Notes: a model not told the origin generated them from the letters alone. A stretch of DNA of 64,000 bases from Clostridia bacterium (GCA_900770385.1 CAAGKK010000041.1:62001-126000), one strand, 5' to 3'; numbered from the stretch's first letter, positions 24,555-33,360 are shown. Translations and numbers: made by a program.

Positions 24555-25286
24555 CTATTTTCCTACAAAGGTTCCTATTGGATTTTTTTCAAAACTAGAT
24601 TTAACATATATTGGCACATTAAATCTAGCAGCTAATTCTATACACTTGTAATGTAATACCTGTGCACCATCATTAGCAAGTTTCAACATTTCATCATAGC
24701 TAATATTTTCAAATTTATAAGCATTTTTATTAGTTCTAGGATCTCTATTATACACTCCGTCTACATCTGTATATATATCACATCTTTCGGCTTTTAAAGC
24801 TGCTGCCAAAGCTACAGCTGTTGTATCCGATCCTCCTCTTCCAAGTGTTGTTATATCATTGTATTTATTAATTCCTTGAAATCCTGCTACTATTACAATT
24901 TTATTTTGCTCTAACTCATTTAATATTCTATTAATATTAATATGTTCAATATCTGCATTATTAGCTACATCATTTGTTTTTATAGGAACTTGCCAACCTG
25001 TTAGAGATATAGCTTGATATCCTAATTTATTTAAACAAATAGCAAGCTTACTGATAGTTACTTGTTCACCGGTAGAAATTAACATATCAATTTCTCTTTG
25101 ACTAGGATTTTTGTCAATTTCAAGAGCTTCTCTAATTAATTGATCAGTAGTTTTTCCTTGTGCAGATACAACAACTACAACTTGTTTTTTAGAATTATAT
25201 TCTCTTATTATATGTTTACATACATTAAAGAGTTTTGTATTATCTGCAACAGAACTACCACCGAATTTTTGTACTATAATGCCCAT
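24555..25286 (-). CDS. Aspartate kinase lacking ACT domains
   Basis: Phosphorylates aspartate, the first step to lysine, threonine, methionine and dipicolinate. Family motifs: VQKFGGSSVAD at residue 5, TTLGRGGSDTTAVALAAAL, and IYTDVDGVYNRDPR. The protein ends at residue 243 with IYVKSSFEKNPIGTFVGK, which is where the catalytic domain normally gives way to two regulatory ACT domains (typical length about 400). No ACT-coding sequence follows; a terminator lies two bases after the stop. It would therefore lack the usual allosteric site, unless a separate ACT subunit is encoded elsewhere. Start ATG 25286 follows AGAGGTG. Confidence 0.9.
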   Translation of the reverse strand: MGIIVQKFGGSSVADNTKLFNVCKHIIREYNSKKQVVVVVSAQGKTTDQLIREALEIDKNPSQREIDMLISTGEQVTISKLAICLNKLGYQAISLTGWQVPIKTNDVANNADIEHININRILNELEQNKIVIVAGFQGINKYNDITTLGRGGSDTTAVALAAALKAERCDIYTDVDGVYNRDPRTNKNAYKFENISYDEMLKLANDGAQVLHYKCIELAARFNVPIYVKSSFEKNPIGTFVGK

Positions 25287-25424
25287 TTTCTGGCACCTCT
25301 TTAATAAAAAAGTGTAAGCATATTTAATTAAATATCGCTTATAATTATAATATGAAAATTAATTTTATATGTGAAAAAAATAATAATAGGAAATATATAT
25401 AACCTCCTATTATTAATCAAATTT

Positions 25425-26529
25425 TTAATTTAAAGAGCTCTTTAAATATTCTTCAATAAAACCATCAATTTCTCCATTCATAACAGCTTCTATATTTCCC
25501 GTTTCATAATTAGTTCTATGATCTTTTACTAAAGTATATGGACAAAATACATATGAACGAATCTGACTTCCCCAAGCAATGTCTTTTTGTTCACCTTTTA
25601 AATTTTCTATTTTATCTTTTTGTTCTTTTTCTTTTAAATTTATTAATTTTGATTTTAGCATTTTCATAGCCGTTTCTTTATTCATTGTTTGTGAGCGTTC
25701 AGACTGACAAGATGTAACTATACCAGTAGGAATATGGGTAATTCTAACAGCTGAGTCTGTTTTATTAATATGTTGTCCACCTGCTCCAGAAGCTCTATAA
25801 GTATCTATTCGTAAATCATTTGGATTAATCTCAATTTCTATTTCATTGGTTATTTCTGGTAATACTTCTAAAGAAGCAAATGAAGTATGCCTTCTTCCTC
25901 CTGCGTCAAAAGGAGATATTCTTACTAAACGGTGCACACCCATTTCAGATTTTAAATAACCATATGCATATTCGCCACTAATTAAAGCTGTAACACTTTT
26001 TATACCAGCTTCTTCTCCCTCTAAGTAATCTAATTCTTTTATTGTAAATCCATGTTTAGTTGCCCATCTAGAATACATTCTATATAACATTTCAACCCAA
26101 TCTTGAGATTCTGTTCCCCCTGCTCCAGGATGAAGTGTGATAATAGCATTGTTAATATCAAACTTATCAGATAATAAAGTTTCAATTTCAAAAGTTTCTA
26201 AGTCGGATTGAAGAATAATAGTGTCTTTTAATAAATCATTAGCTAATTCGCTGTCTAAATCTAATAATAAAATATCGTTTAATTCAAGTAGATTAGTTGC
26301 ATCAGATTCTAGTTTGTTATATTTATTGTATTTTTCTTTAAAAGTTTTTAATTGTTGTAACACAATACTTGAATTTTTAGAATCATTCCAAAAACCTTCT
26401 TGAATAGTTTCATTTTCTAATTTCTCAATATTATTTTTAATTTTATCTAAGTCAAAGTGAATCACCTATTGCATTTATTTTTACTATAATATTCTGTAAT
26501 AATCTTTTATTTTCTTCTAAATCTATCAA
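25425..26529 (-). CDS. prfB: Peptide chain release factor 2, with programmed +1 frameshift
   Basis: RF2 recognises UGA and UAA and hydrolyses peptidyl-tRNA. The first frame starts at TTG 26529, after AAAGGAG, and reads IDLEENKRLLQNIIVKINAI and then GDSL to an in-frame UGA at 26452-26454 within CTT-TGA-C. A +1 shift continues as DLDKIKNNIEKLENE, and the rest is a complete RF2: the SPF tripeptide in VRISPFDAGGRRH, the GGQ loop SGAGGQHINKTDSAVRITH and the C-terminal YVFCPYTLVKDHRT. This is the classic autoregulation in which scarce RF2 favours shifting. An AGGTG lies upstream of the shift site. Confidence 0.96.
26452..26457 (-). promoter_or_regulatory. prfB programmed +1 frameshift site
   Basis: Coding-strand CTT-TGA followed by C. 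The ribosome slips from CTT to TTT and resumes at GAC, the universal RF2 site. AGGTGATTCA lies directly upstream and can act as the stimulating Shine-Dalgarno-like element. Confidence 0.92.
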
Positions 26530-26665
26530 ATTTTCATCTCCTTTACTTTTTATATAATATAATTAAAATAAAAAAAAATCAAGTAAAAAATATACTAGGG
26601 TCCAGGCACTTTTATTTTTTTATAGCATATAGTTTTGTATAGGTGAATTTTGGAGGTGCTATTTA

Positions 26666-27362
26666 ATGCTTGCTTTTTTAACTGGTTTTTTTACTTTTTT
26701 ACAAGGTGCTGTAATTGTTTTTGGATATATACAAAATGGTAATTTATTTCCAGAGCCATTATCTTCAGAAGAAGAAAAGTATTATATAGAAAAAATGGCA
26801 CAAGGTGATGAAGAATCAAGAAACATATTAATAGAAAGAAACTTACGATTAGTGGCTCATGTTAGCAAAAAATACTCAACAACTAATATAGATTTAGATG
26901 ATTTAATTTCCATAGGTACAATAGGACTAATTAAAGCAATTAATAGTTTCGATAATAGTAAAAACATAAAATTAGCTACATATGCAGCAAGGTGTATAGA
27001 AAATGAGATCCTTATGCACATTAGAAGTACTAAAAAAACAAAATCAGAAGTATTTTTAAATGAATCAATTGGCAAAGATAAAGATGATAATGAAATTACT
27101 TTAATAGATGTTATTGGCAAAGATGAAATGTGTGTAGATGATGAAATAGATTTAAAGTTAAAGATAAAAGAATTGTATGAAAAAATGAAACAAATTTTAA
27201 AAGGTAGAGAAAAAACAATATTAGAATTAAGGTTTGGTTTGGGACGGTATTAAACCTAAAACACAACATGAAATTGCTGAAATGTTGGGAATTAGTCGCT
27301 CTTATGTGTCTAGAATAGAAACGAAAGCTATTGGAAAATTAAGTGAAGTTATTAAAGAATAA
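26666..27362 (+). pseudogene. sigK: Sporulation sigma factor SigK with pro-sequence, split at a CGG codon
   Basis: The late mother-cell sigma factor. It starts with the hydrophobic pro-peptide LAFLTGFFTFLQGAVIVFGYIQN, normally cut by SpoIVFB, then GNLFPEPLSSEEE and region 2 (ERNLRLVAHVSKKY, DLISIGTIGLIKAINSFD). Region 4 breaks at codon 194: ELRFGLG-CGG-TAT-TAA. Removing the C (27245) gives FGLGGIKPKTQHEIAEMLGISRSYVSRIETKAIGKL to a stop at 27362. The missing part is the -35-binding helix-turn-helix, so the short product could not work alone. There is no skin-type insertion. RBS GGAGG lies before the ATG. Confidence 0.9.
27245..27247 (+). other. CGG frameshift site in sigK
   Basis: TTG-GGA-C-GGT-ATT: the original-frame codon 194 is CGG and a TAA follows two codons later. 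Skipping C gives Gly-Gly-Ile-Lys, matching SigK region 4. Confidence 0.85.
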
Positions 27363-27384
27363 AAGAGCAAGGAATTGCTCTTTT
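27361..27384. terminator. Bidirectional terminator between sigK and the metal exporter
   Basis: AAAAGAGCAA (27361-27370) pairs with TTGCTCTTTT (27375-27384). The stop codons of both convergent genes lie at its edges. Confidence 0.8.
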
Positions 27385-28234
27385 AGATTAAATCAATTAT
27401 TATACCTGAAATTATACTAATTACAAATAAGATAAGTAAAATAAGAAAATTTTCCTTTTTATTTTTATTTAGTCTAAATAATATTAGCATTCCTATTCCA
27501 GAATTCATTAATAATCCGGCTATTAATGAACCAAAAGTTATCATATCTTTTAAATATAATTGAGTTATTATTACAGAAGATGCACAATTAGGTATTATAC
27601 CAATTAAAGATGAAACAAAAGGTCCTAATATATTAGTTTTAGTCATAATATTTGCAATGCTATCTTCCCCTATTATATTTATTAATATTGTTATGGCTAA
27701 TACAATTATAAATACATATATAAATATGTGTAAAGTATGTTTTATAGAAGATCTTAATATGCCATCTTCATTACAATGGCAATGTTCATCTTCACATATA
27801 TCATGAATATGAATTTTATCATCTTCAATATTGATATTATTTTTCTTGGTAAAAATAATATCAATTATTACACCAAAAACTATTCCTATAATAAGCTTTA
27901 TAAGTAGAATTTTAATAATTAGGCTTATTGGAGCTGCAGAAGAAATTAATATTGGTAACATCTCATCAGATGTAGATAAAAAAATTGCAATAAGACTACC
28001 AATAGAAATAATTTTTCCAGCATATAAACTTGCTGCTGCTGCAGAAAAACCACACTGTGGGACTATTCCTAATAATGAACCTATTATAGGTCCGAATTTT
28101 CCAGATTTTTTAATAACTTTTAATGATTTTTCACTTGCTTTATTTTCTAGTAGTTCCATCAATAAATATGTTATAAATAAAAATGGTAATAATTTTAAAG
28201 AATCTATTATTGCATCCAAAATTGCATCAAGCAT
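27383..28234 (-). CDS. Putative heavy-metal/arsenic exporter (ArsP_2 type)
   Basis: A 283-residue protein with eight to ten membrane segments in two similar halves. Each half has a glycine- and cysteine-containing motif, GSLLGIVPQCGFSAAAASLYAGK and SSLIGIIPNCASSVIITQLYLKD. The central cytoplasmic loop is His/Cys/Asp-rich (KIHIHDICEDEHCHCNEDG) and should bind metal. This fits the putative 10-TM heavy-metal exporter family (ArsP_2, sometimes called putative manganese transporter). Start ATG 28234 follows GGAGGA; a longer frame to 28276 has no ribosome site. The metal exported cannot be told from the sequence. Confidence 0.8.
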   Translation of the reverse strand: MLDAILDAIIDSLKLLPFLFITYLLMELLENKASEKSLKVIKKSGKFGPIIGSLLGIVPQCGFSAAAASLYAGKIISIGSLIAIFLSTSDEMLPILISSAAPISLIIKILLIKLIIGIVFGVIIDIIFTKKNNINIEDDKIHIHDICEDEHCHCNEDGILRSSIKHTLHIFIYVFIIVLAITILINIIGEDSIANIMTKTNILGPFVSSLIGIIPNCASSVIITQLYLKDMITFGSLIAGLLMNSGIGMLILFRLNKNKKENFLILLILFVISIISGIIIDLI

Positions 28235-28297
28235 AAAAGTTATCCTCCTATTAATAACTATATAAAATTGTATCACATTTTTATATAATTTGCAAAG

Positions 28298-28324
28298 AAA
28301 GAAACGCTTTTATGTGCGTTTCTT
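28298..28324. terminator. Terminator downstream of the nrd operon
   Basis: AAAGAAACGC (28298-28307) pairs with GCGTTTCTT (28316-28324), at the stop codon of the NrdD-like gene. Confidence 0.7.
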
Positions 28325-30215
28325 ATATAAATTCTATATAATTAATATTGTTATAAGCAAATATTATTAATTTTTCTAAATCTTCTTCACTTTTTGGAAT
28401 TTTTATATATGATATTGCTCCCCCATCTGATAAATCTTGAAATTCACCTTCTAGTTTTATTTTTTCGAAATTATCAGAATATTCATCTTTTGTATAATAT
28501 GCATTATTATAATAATTTTTATCAGTAATTCCTTTTATAGTTCCAAAATTTTCTCTATCTATATTTAAAAATTTATAAGAAGCTCTTTTAGATTGAGTTG
28601 CATACAGATTAAATCCTATATTAGTTTCTTTTTTCCAATCATTTACTTTATCTCTTAATTTCTTTAATACTTTTAAAGTAAATTTGTGTCCTTCTTCACT
28701 TTTTATTGATTCATTTTTAATCAATAAGCATAATTCTTCCAAACCAATATATCCTAAAGATAAAGTTGAGTTATTTCCTTTTAATAAATCGTCTATCTTA
28801 TCTTCATTTAAAAGTCGTGAAATTGCACCATTCTGCCAATGTATAGGACTAATGTCAGATATTGTTCCTAAAAGTGCATAGTGTCTACACATCAAAGCTT
28901 CTTTACAAAGTTCTAATCTTTCCTCAAGTAAATTCCAAAATTCTGATTCATTTCCATCAGATATAATACCTATTTGAGGTAAATTTATAGTTACAATTCC
29001 TTGATTAAACATACCTTCTGATTTACTTGTTAATAGCGAAAAATTTGTATGTCCCATTGGTAAAGATAAATTGTTATTATTTAATTCTTTAATTTTTTTA
29101 GAAGATATATAAGCTAAAGAACTTTTATTTTTCATTGAACACTTTAGTGCCATCTTGGTTAAATAATCATATTTCCCACCAGATAAATTATTGAATTCAT
29201 CTAATACATATACTATTTGGGGAAATTTATTATGAGTGGAATTTTCATCATTTTTGTTTATTCTAGTATAAATTTGATTAAGTATTTCTTCTATAAGTAA
29301 AACATTTTCTTTTAAATATTCATCTTTATCATTTAAATGTAAAAAGAAAGTAACAGCTGGAGGACATCCATTTGAAGTGATAAGATTATTTATTTCGTAA
29401 AGTAGTGTTTGAACTCCTGAAGTAATTTCAGATTTAATCATATCATTAATTACATTATTCAAAATTTCAGGTGAGATTTGTTTTTGATAATTTTTAAATT
29501 TATTTTTATATTGGTTACAGCTTTTTCTAATATATTTACCCAAATGAATTAAGTCAACAGATTGTTCCCCATATTGATTACTAGCTACATTTGCAATTAT
29601 TTGAGTAGTTAAAGTAGAAGCAGATTGAAAATTTGTTGGAGAATTTATTTTTCTTCCATTTATTATGGTACCATTATCCAACATGTCTTTTAAATTAATT
29701 AAACAACTATTAAATATTGGTTGAACAAAGTAATCTGAATTATGAAAATATAATACACCATCTTGATCAGCTTTAGTAATCTTTTCTGGTAATAATAATC
29801 TTTTAGTTAAATCTCTAGAAACTTCACTAGCAATATAATTTCTTTGAACTGATGCTAAAAATGTATTTTTTTCTTTGTTTTGTAATTCTCTATTATCATT
29901 TCTAATTAGCCCTAAAATAGATTCATCTGTTGTATTTGACTTTCTAACTAAAGCTCTTGTATACCTATAAACAATATATTTTTTAGCTAAATTATATTTA
30001 TCAAATTCCATGAGTTTTTGCTCTATAATATCTTGAATATCTTCTACTAACATTCTCTTTTTTCCAAGAGCTTCAATGTAATCCATTATCGCTTTAATTT
30101 CTTCTTTAGAAGCTCTTTCGTTCAAGGAAACTTCATTATTTGCTTTTCCTATTGCAATTAAAATTTTTTGTCTATCATAATCTACAGCTCTGCCATCTCT
30201 TTTTATTACTTTCAT
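28323..30215 (-). CDS. NrdD-like protein lacking radical and catalytic residues
   Basis: A 630-residue paralogue of the NrdD at 30849. The ATP-cone (KVIKRDGRAVDYDRQKILIAIGKAN) and much of the barrel (FGTIKGITDKNYYNNAYY, DLSDGGAISYIKIP) align. It differs at every catalytic point. The CMGCRSF cysteine pair of NrdD is PMGHTNF here. NCELVNLEDML is NSCLINLKDML, so the cysteine is moved by one. The protein stops before the zinc-binding CxxC modules and the RRTCGYIGS glycyl-radical loop. It cannot carry out the standard reaction. The frame is fully open and it is the third gene of the nrdD-nrdG operon, so it is probably maintained. A nucleotide-sensing or scaffold role is conceivable; this is inference. 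Confidence 0.85.
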   Translation of the reverse strand: MKVIKRDGRAVDYDRQKILIAIGKANNEVSLNERASKEEIKAIMDYIEALGKKRMLVEDIQDIIEQKLMEFDKYNLAKKYIVYRYTRALVRKSNTTDESILGLIRNDNRELQNKEKNTFLASVQRNYIASEVSRDLTKRLLLPEKITKADQDGVLYFHNSDYFVQPIFNSCLINLKDMLDNGTIINGRKINSPTNFQSASTLTTQIIANVASNQYGEQSVDLIHLGKYIRKSCNQYKNKFKNYQKQISPEILNNVINDMIKSEITSGVQTLLYEINNLITSNGCPPAVTFFLHLNDKDEYLKENVLLIEEILNQIYTRINKNDENSTHNKFPQIVYVLDEFNNLSGGKYDYLTKMALKCSMKNKSSLAYISSKKIKELNNNNLSLPMGHTNFSLLTSKSEGMFNQGIVTINLPQIGIISDGNESEFWNLLEERLELCKEALMCRHYALLGTISDISPIHWQNGAISRLLNEDKIDDLLKGNNSTLSLGYIGLEELCLLIKNESIKSEEGHKFTLKVLKKLRDKVNDWKKETNIGFNLYATQSKRASYKFLNIDRENFGTIKGITDKNYYNNAYYTKDEYSDNFEKIKLEGEFQDLSDGGAISYIKIPKSEEDLEKLIIFAYNNINYIEFI

Positions 30216-30235
30216 TTATATTCTCCATAAAAAAA

Positions 30236-30727
30236 TTAATCAACTAAAACTATTGTGTTAGATTTTAAACTCTTTTGTACATCAATTACTCTTTGGTTTG
30301 AAGAACCTTTCCACTTTAATGTAGGGTTGTGTAATTCATCAATATATTGTCCATCTACTAAAACATCTATATATTTTAATACTTCTTTATCTTTCAAGTT
30401 TTTATCAAATAAAAATCCAGACCAAACCCAAATATCTTTATCAGGAAAAATCTCCTTAAATTTTTTAGCAAGTTTTGTAGTTCCTTCAATGTTTTTAGGA
30501 TGCATTGGTTCTCCTCCTAAAATAGAAAGCCCTCTTATAGTATCATTATCACATAATTCTAAAACTCTGTTTATTGTATCATCTGTAAATTCTTTTCCAG
30601 CATTAAAGTCGTGAGTTTCAGTATTAAAACAGTTTTTACAATTAAATGCACATCCTTGCATAAAAATTGAAACTCTAACACCAGGTCCATCTGCTATATC
30701 CATTTTTCTAATTTTATTATATCTCAT
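30236..30727 (-). CDS. nrdG: Anaerobic ribonucleotide reductase activating protein
   Basis: A radical-SAM activase that installs the glycyl radical on NrdD. It is 163 residues from ATG 30727 (MRYNKIRKMDIADGPGVRVSIFMQGC); a longer frame to 30769 would run into a dispersed repeat and lacks family similarity. The cluster motif is CAFNCKNCFN (CxxxCxxC form), followed by LSILGGEPM (SAM-binding GGE). It lies 20 bases upstream of the NrdD-like gene and 122 bases downstream of nrdD, with a GC-rich palindrome in that gap. Confidence 0.95.
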   Translation of the reverse strand: MRYNKIRKMDIADGPGVRVSIFMQGCAFNCKNCFNTETHDFNAGKEFTDDTINRVLELCDNDTIRGLSILGGEPMHPKNIEGTTKLAKKFKEIFPDKDIWVWSGFLFDKNLKDKEVLKYIDVLVDGQYIDELHNPTLKWKGSSNQRVIDVQKSLKSNTIVLVD

Positions 30728-30759
30728 AATTTTTTCATTCACCTCAATTGTAATTATAT

Positions 30760-30828
30760 AAGCGGACATCTCTGTCAGCCCGTTGTTTGCATTATCATTT
30801 TTCGGGCGGACAGGGTCGTCCGCCCTAT
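30760..30828. repeat. GC-rich dispersed palindromes, inverted pair (copies 3a/3b)
   Basis: A degenerate copy AGCGGACATCTCTGTCAGCCCG (in two parts from 30761) faces a good copy GGGCGGAC-AGGGTC-GTCCGCCC at 30804-30825. The pair can fold on itself. It sits between nrdD and nrdG and could lower nrdG expression or stabilise the upstream mRNA. Confidence 0.75.
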
Positions 30829-30848
30829 ATCAGCTCTATAAATATATT

Positions 30849-33035
30849 TTATTCATCGTCTTTATTATCTAAGTGTAATACTCTTTCTTTTATCTCTTGA
30901 GTTCTTCCTTTATTCCAAAATTGACTTCCTATATATCCACAAGTTCTTCTAGCAACATTCAATGTATCATGGTTTCTATTTCCACAATTTGGACAATACC
31001 AATCTAAATTGTCATCTATTAATATTTCTCCATCAAATCCACATTCTTGGCAATAATCTGATTTTGTGTTTAATTCTGCATACATAATGTTTTCATATAT
31101 GAATTTTATAACCTCTATTACTGCATCTATATTATTTTGTAAGTTAGGAGTTTCAATATATGATATAGCTCCACCAGGAGATAGTCTTTGAAATTCACTT
31201 TCTAACTTCAATTTTTTAAATGCGTCTATTTCTTCAAATACAGGCACATGATAAGAGTTTGTTATATAGTTTCTATCTGTTATGCCTTTTATTGTACCAA
31301 ATCTTTGTTTTAAACATTTAGCAAATTTGTATGTTGTACTTTCTATTGGAGTTCCATATACACTGTAATCTATTTTCTCTTGTCCTTTCCACTCTTGACA
31401 TTTGTCATTTAATTTTTGCATAACTTCAAGTCCAAATTCTTTTCCATCTCCATTATCTGTATGGCTGTGTCCAGTCATATATTTTACACACTCGTATAAT
31501 CCAGCATATCCTAAAGATAATGTTGAATATCCATCATGTAATAGTTTATGAATGCTTTCTCCCTTTTCTAATCTAGCTAAAGCACCATCTTGCCAAAGAA
31601 TTGGAGCAACATCGCTTGTTGCTTTGCTTAGTCTTTCGTGTCTTGCTTTTAATGCTTTATGGCATAGTTCTAATCTTTGTTCATATATTTCCCAAAACTT
31701 ATCTTTATCTTGTCCAGAAGATAATGCAACATCTACTAAGTTTATTGTTACAACTCCTTGATTAAATCTACCATAATATTTTCCCTTTCCTTCAACATAA
31801 TTTAATGCTTTAGAAGGGTTACCTTGAGTTGTCCATGGAGTTAAAAAGCTTCTGCAACCCATGCATGGATATGCATCTCCTTCTCCCCATTGATTTATCT
31901 TAGTTTCTTTCATTATTTTTTCAGAAATATAATCAGGAACCATTCTCTTAGCTGTACATTTTGCAGCAAGTTTTGTTAAATACCAATATTTTGAACCTTC
32001 CTTTATATTATCTTCTTCCAAAACATATAAAAGCTTTGGAAACGCTGGTGTAATATAAACACCTTTTGAATTTTTAAATCCTAAAATTCTCTGATTTAAA
32101 AATTCTTCTATAATCATTGCTAATTCATCTTTATATTCATCTGTTTCACCTAAGTACATGCAAACAGATAAGAAAGGTGCTTGTCCGTTTGTATTTGTCA
32201 TAGAATTTACTTGATAATTAAATGTTTGAACACCGTCAGAAACTTCTTTTTTTGTATCTTCCATAGCAAATTTTTTACATTGTTCATCAGATAAATTTCT
32301 TTTTTTATATTTAGCGAAAAATTTATTATAACTATCTCTTACAAAAGGGGCTAAATGTGATAATGTTACTGTACAACCACCATAACTTGATGAAGTAACT
32401 GCTAGAATAATTTGTGTTGCAATAGTCATTGCTGTTAAAAATCTATGAGGTTTTTCAATCATAACGCCATTAATAAGTGTACCATTTTGCAACATATCCT
32501 CTAAATTTACTAACTCGCAATTGTGTAAAGCATTTTGGCTAAAATAGTCCATATCATGAAAATGAATTATTCCTTCATCATGAGCTTTTACAACATCTTC
32601 AGGTAATAAAAATCTTCTAGCAATATCTGTACTAGTTATACCTGCTAAATAATCTCTTTGAGTAGTTACTACTTTAGCATTTTTATTTGAATTTTCAGTA
32701 TTCCAATATTCACTTTCACCATCTATTAATTCTTTAATAGATTGATCAGTTGTATTAGCTTTTCTAACTAATTCTCTAGTATAACGATATGTAATATATT
32801 TTTTAGCAAGATTATATTTTTCAAATTCCATTAATTTTTGTTCAATAATATCTTGTATATCTTCTACTAATAATCTTGGTTTTTTTAAGTCTTCAATATA
32901 ATTAATTATTTCTTTTATTTGGTCTTTTGAAACCCTTTCTCTTTTTGATACTTCTTCATTTGCTTTGCTTATTGCTATTCTGATTTTTTCTGGATCATAA
33001 TCAACTATTGTTCCATCTCTTTTTATAATTTTCAT
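30849..33035 (-). CDS. nrdD: Anaerobic ribonucleoside-triphosphate reductase
   Basis: Reduces ribonucleoside triphosphates to dNTPs without oxygen, using a glycyl radical. The 728-residue protein has an N-terminal ATP-cone (KIIKRDGTIVDYDPEKIRIAISKAN), NALHNCELVNLEDMLQNG with an active-site Cys, GDAYPCMGCRSFLTPW, the zinc module YCQECGFDGE...WYCPNCGN, and the radical loop RRTCGYIGSQFW. It is complete. Start ATG 33035 follows AGGGGG. It heads nrdD-nrdG-nrdD-like and has a Crp/Fnr-type operator centred about 41 bases before the inferred transcription start, suggesting activation by the divergent regulator. Confidence 0.97.
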   Translation of the reverse strand: MKIIKRDGTIVDYDPEKIRIAISKANEEVSKRERVSKDQIKEIINYIEDLKKPRLLVEDIQDIIEQKLMEFEKYNLAKKYITYRYTRELVRKANTTDQSIKELIDGESEYWNTENSNKNAKVVTTQRDYLAGITSTDIARRFLLPEDVVKAHDEGIIHFHDMDYFSQNALHNCELVNLEDMLQNGTLINGVMIEKPHRFLTAMTIATQIILAVTSSSYGGCTVTLSHLAPFVRDSYNKFFAKYKKRNLSDEQCKKFAMEDTKKEVSDGVQTFNYQVNSMTNTNGQAPFLSVCMYLGETDEYKDELAMIIEEFLNQRILGFKNSKGVYITPAFPKLLYVLEEDNIKEGSKYWYLTKLAAKCTAKRMVPDYISEKIMKETKINQWGEGDAYPCMGCRSFLTPWTTQGNPSKALNYVEGKGKYYGRFNQGVVTINLVDVALSSGQDKDKFWEIYEQRLELCHKALKARHERLSKATSDVAPILWQDGALARLEKGESIHKLLHDGYSTLSLGYAGLYECVKYMTGHSHTDNGDGKEFGLEVMQKLNDKCQEWKGQEKIDYSVYGTPIESTTYKFAKCLKQRFGTIKGITDRNYITNSYHVPVFEEIDAFKKLKLESEFQRLSPGGAISYIETPNLQNNIDAVIEVIKFIYENIMYAELNTKSDYCQECGFDGEILIDDNLDWYCPNCGNRNHDTLNVARRTCGYIGSQFWNKGRTQEIKERVLHLDNKDDE

Positions 33036-33066
33036 TTTACTGAACCCCCTTAATGTTTATGCAATA

Positions 33067-33108
33067 ATTATATCTCAAAAAAAAAGATAAAAAAGTTGCA
33101 AATGCAAC
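33067..33108 (-). promoter_or_regulatory. nrdD promoter -10 and Crp/Fnr-type operator
   Basis: On the minus strand TATAAT lies at 33067-33072 with no good -35 box. The palindrome GTTGCA-N2-TGCAAC (33095-33108, centre 33101.5) lies about 41.5 bases before the predicted start near 33060, the class II activator position for Crp/Fnr proteins. The same 14 bases occur before the regulator gene at 33303. Confidence 0.7.
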
Positions 33109-33230
33109 TTTTTTGCTTTTTTCTTTGTTTTGCCTAAAAAACTAATAAAATACTAGTAACATCAATGCTTATAACCAATATTACATTTATATTACAAAAA
33201 TCAAACATTTTTTTTACAAATTACTACAAA

Positions 33231-33260
33231 ATTATTTTATTGATATTTCAATAAAATAAT
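33231..33260. repeat. AT-rich perfect inverted repeat
   Basis: ATTATTTTATTGA (33231-33243), TATT, TCAATAAAATAAT (33248-33260): a 13-bp perfect stem midway between nrdD and the Crp/Fnr gene. It could insulate the two promoters or be a further regulator site. Confidence 0.5.
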
Positions 33261-33302
33261 TAATTTTCTAATAAATGTAATTTTATTTTTTATGTTATCT
33301 TG

Positions 33303-33332
33303 TTGCAAATGCAACTTTTATAGTGTATAATA
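33303..33332 (+). promoter_or_regulatory. Promoter of the Crp/Fnr gene overlapped by its operator
   Basis: TTGCAA (33304-33309) and TATAAT (33327-33332) are spaced by 17 bases. The operator GTTGCA-N2-TGCAAC (33303-33316) covers the -35 box, which predicts negative autoregulation. Confidence 0.75.
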
Positions 33333-33360
33333 ATATAAAATTTATTAAAGGTGATATATA

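Noticed and set aside
26597..26616. GGGTCCAGGCACTTTT string before sigK as a transposase remnant.
   Set aside because: Too short to support a mobile element, and no coding similarity continues on either side.
26666..27362. Skin-type insertion in sigK.
   Set aside because: The two parts are contiguous apart from one base; no recombinase or foreign DNA lies between them.
33231..33260. Palindrome read as a classical Fnr box (TTGAT-N4-ATCAA).
   Set aside because: The centre reads TTGATATTTCAA, with N2-like spacing that does not fit the consensus, and it is far from both predicted promoters.
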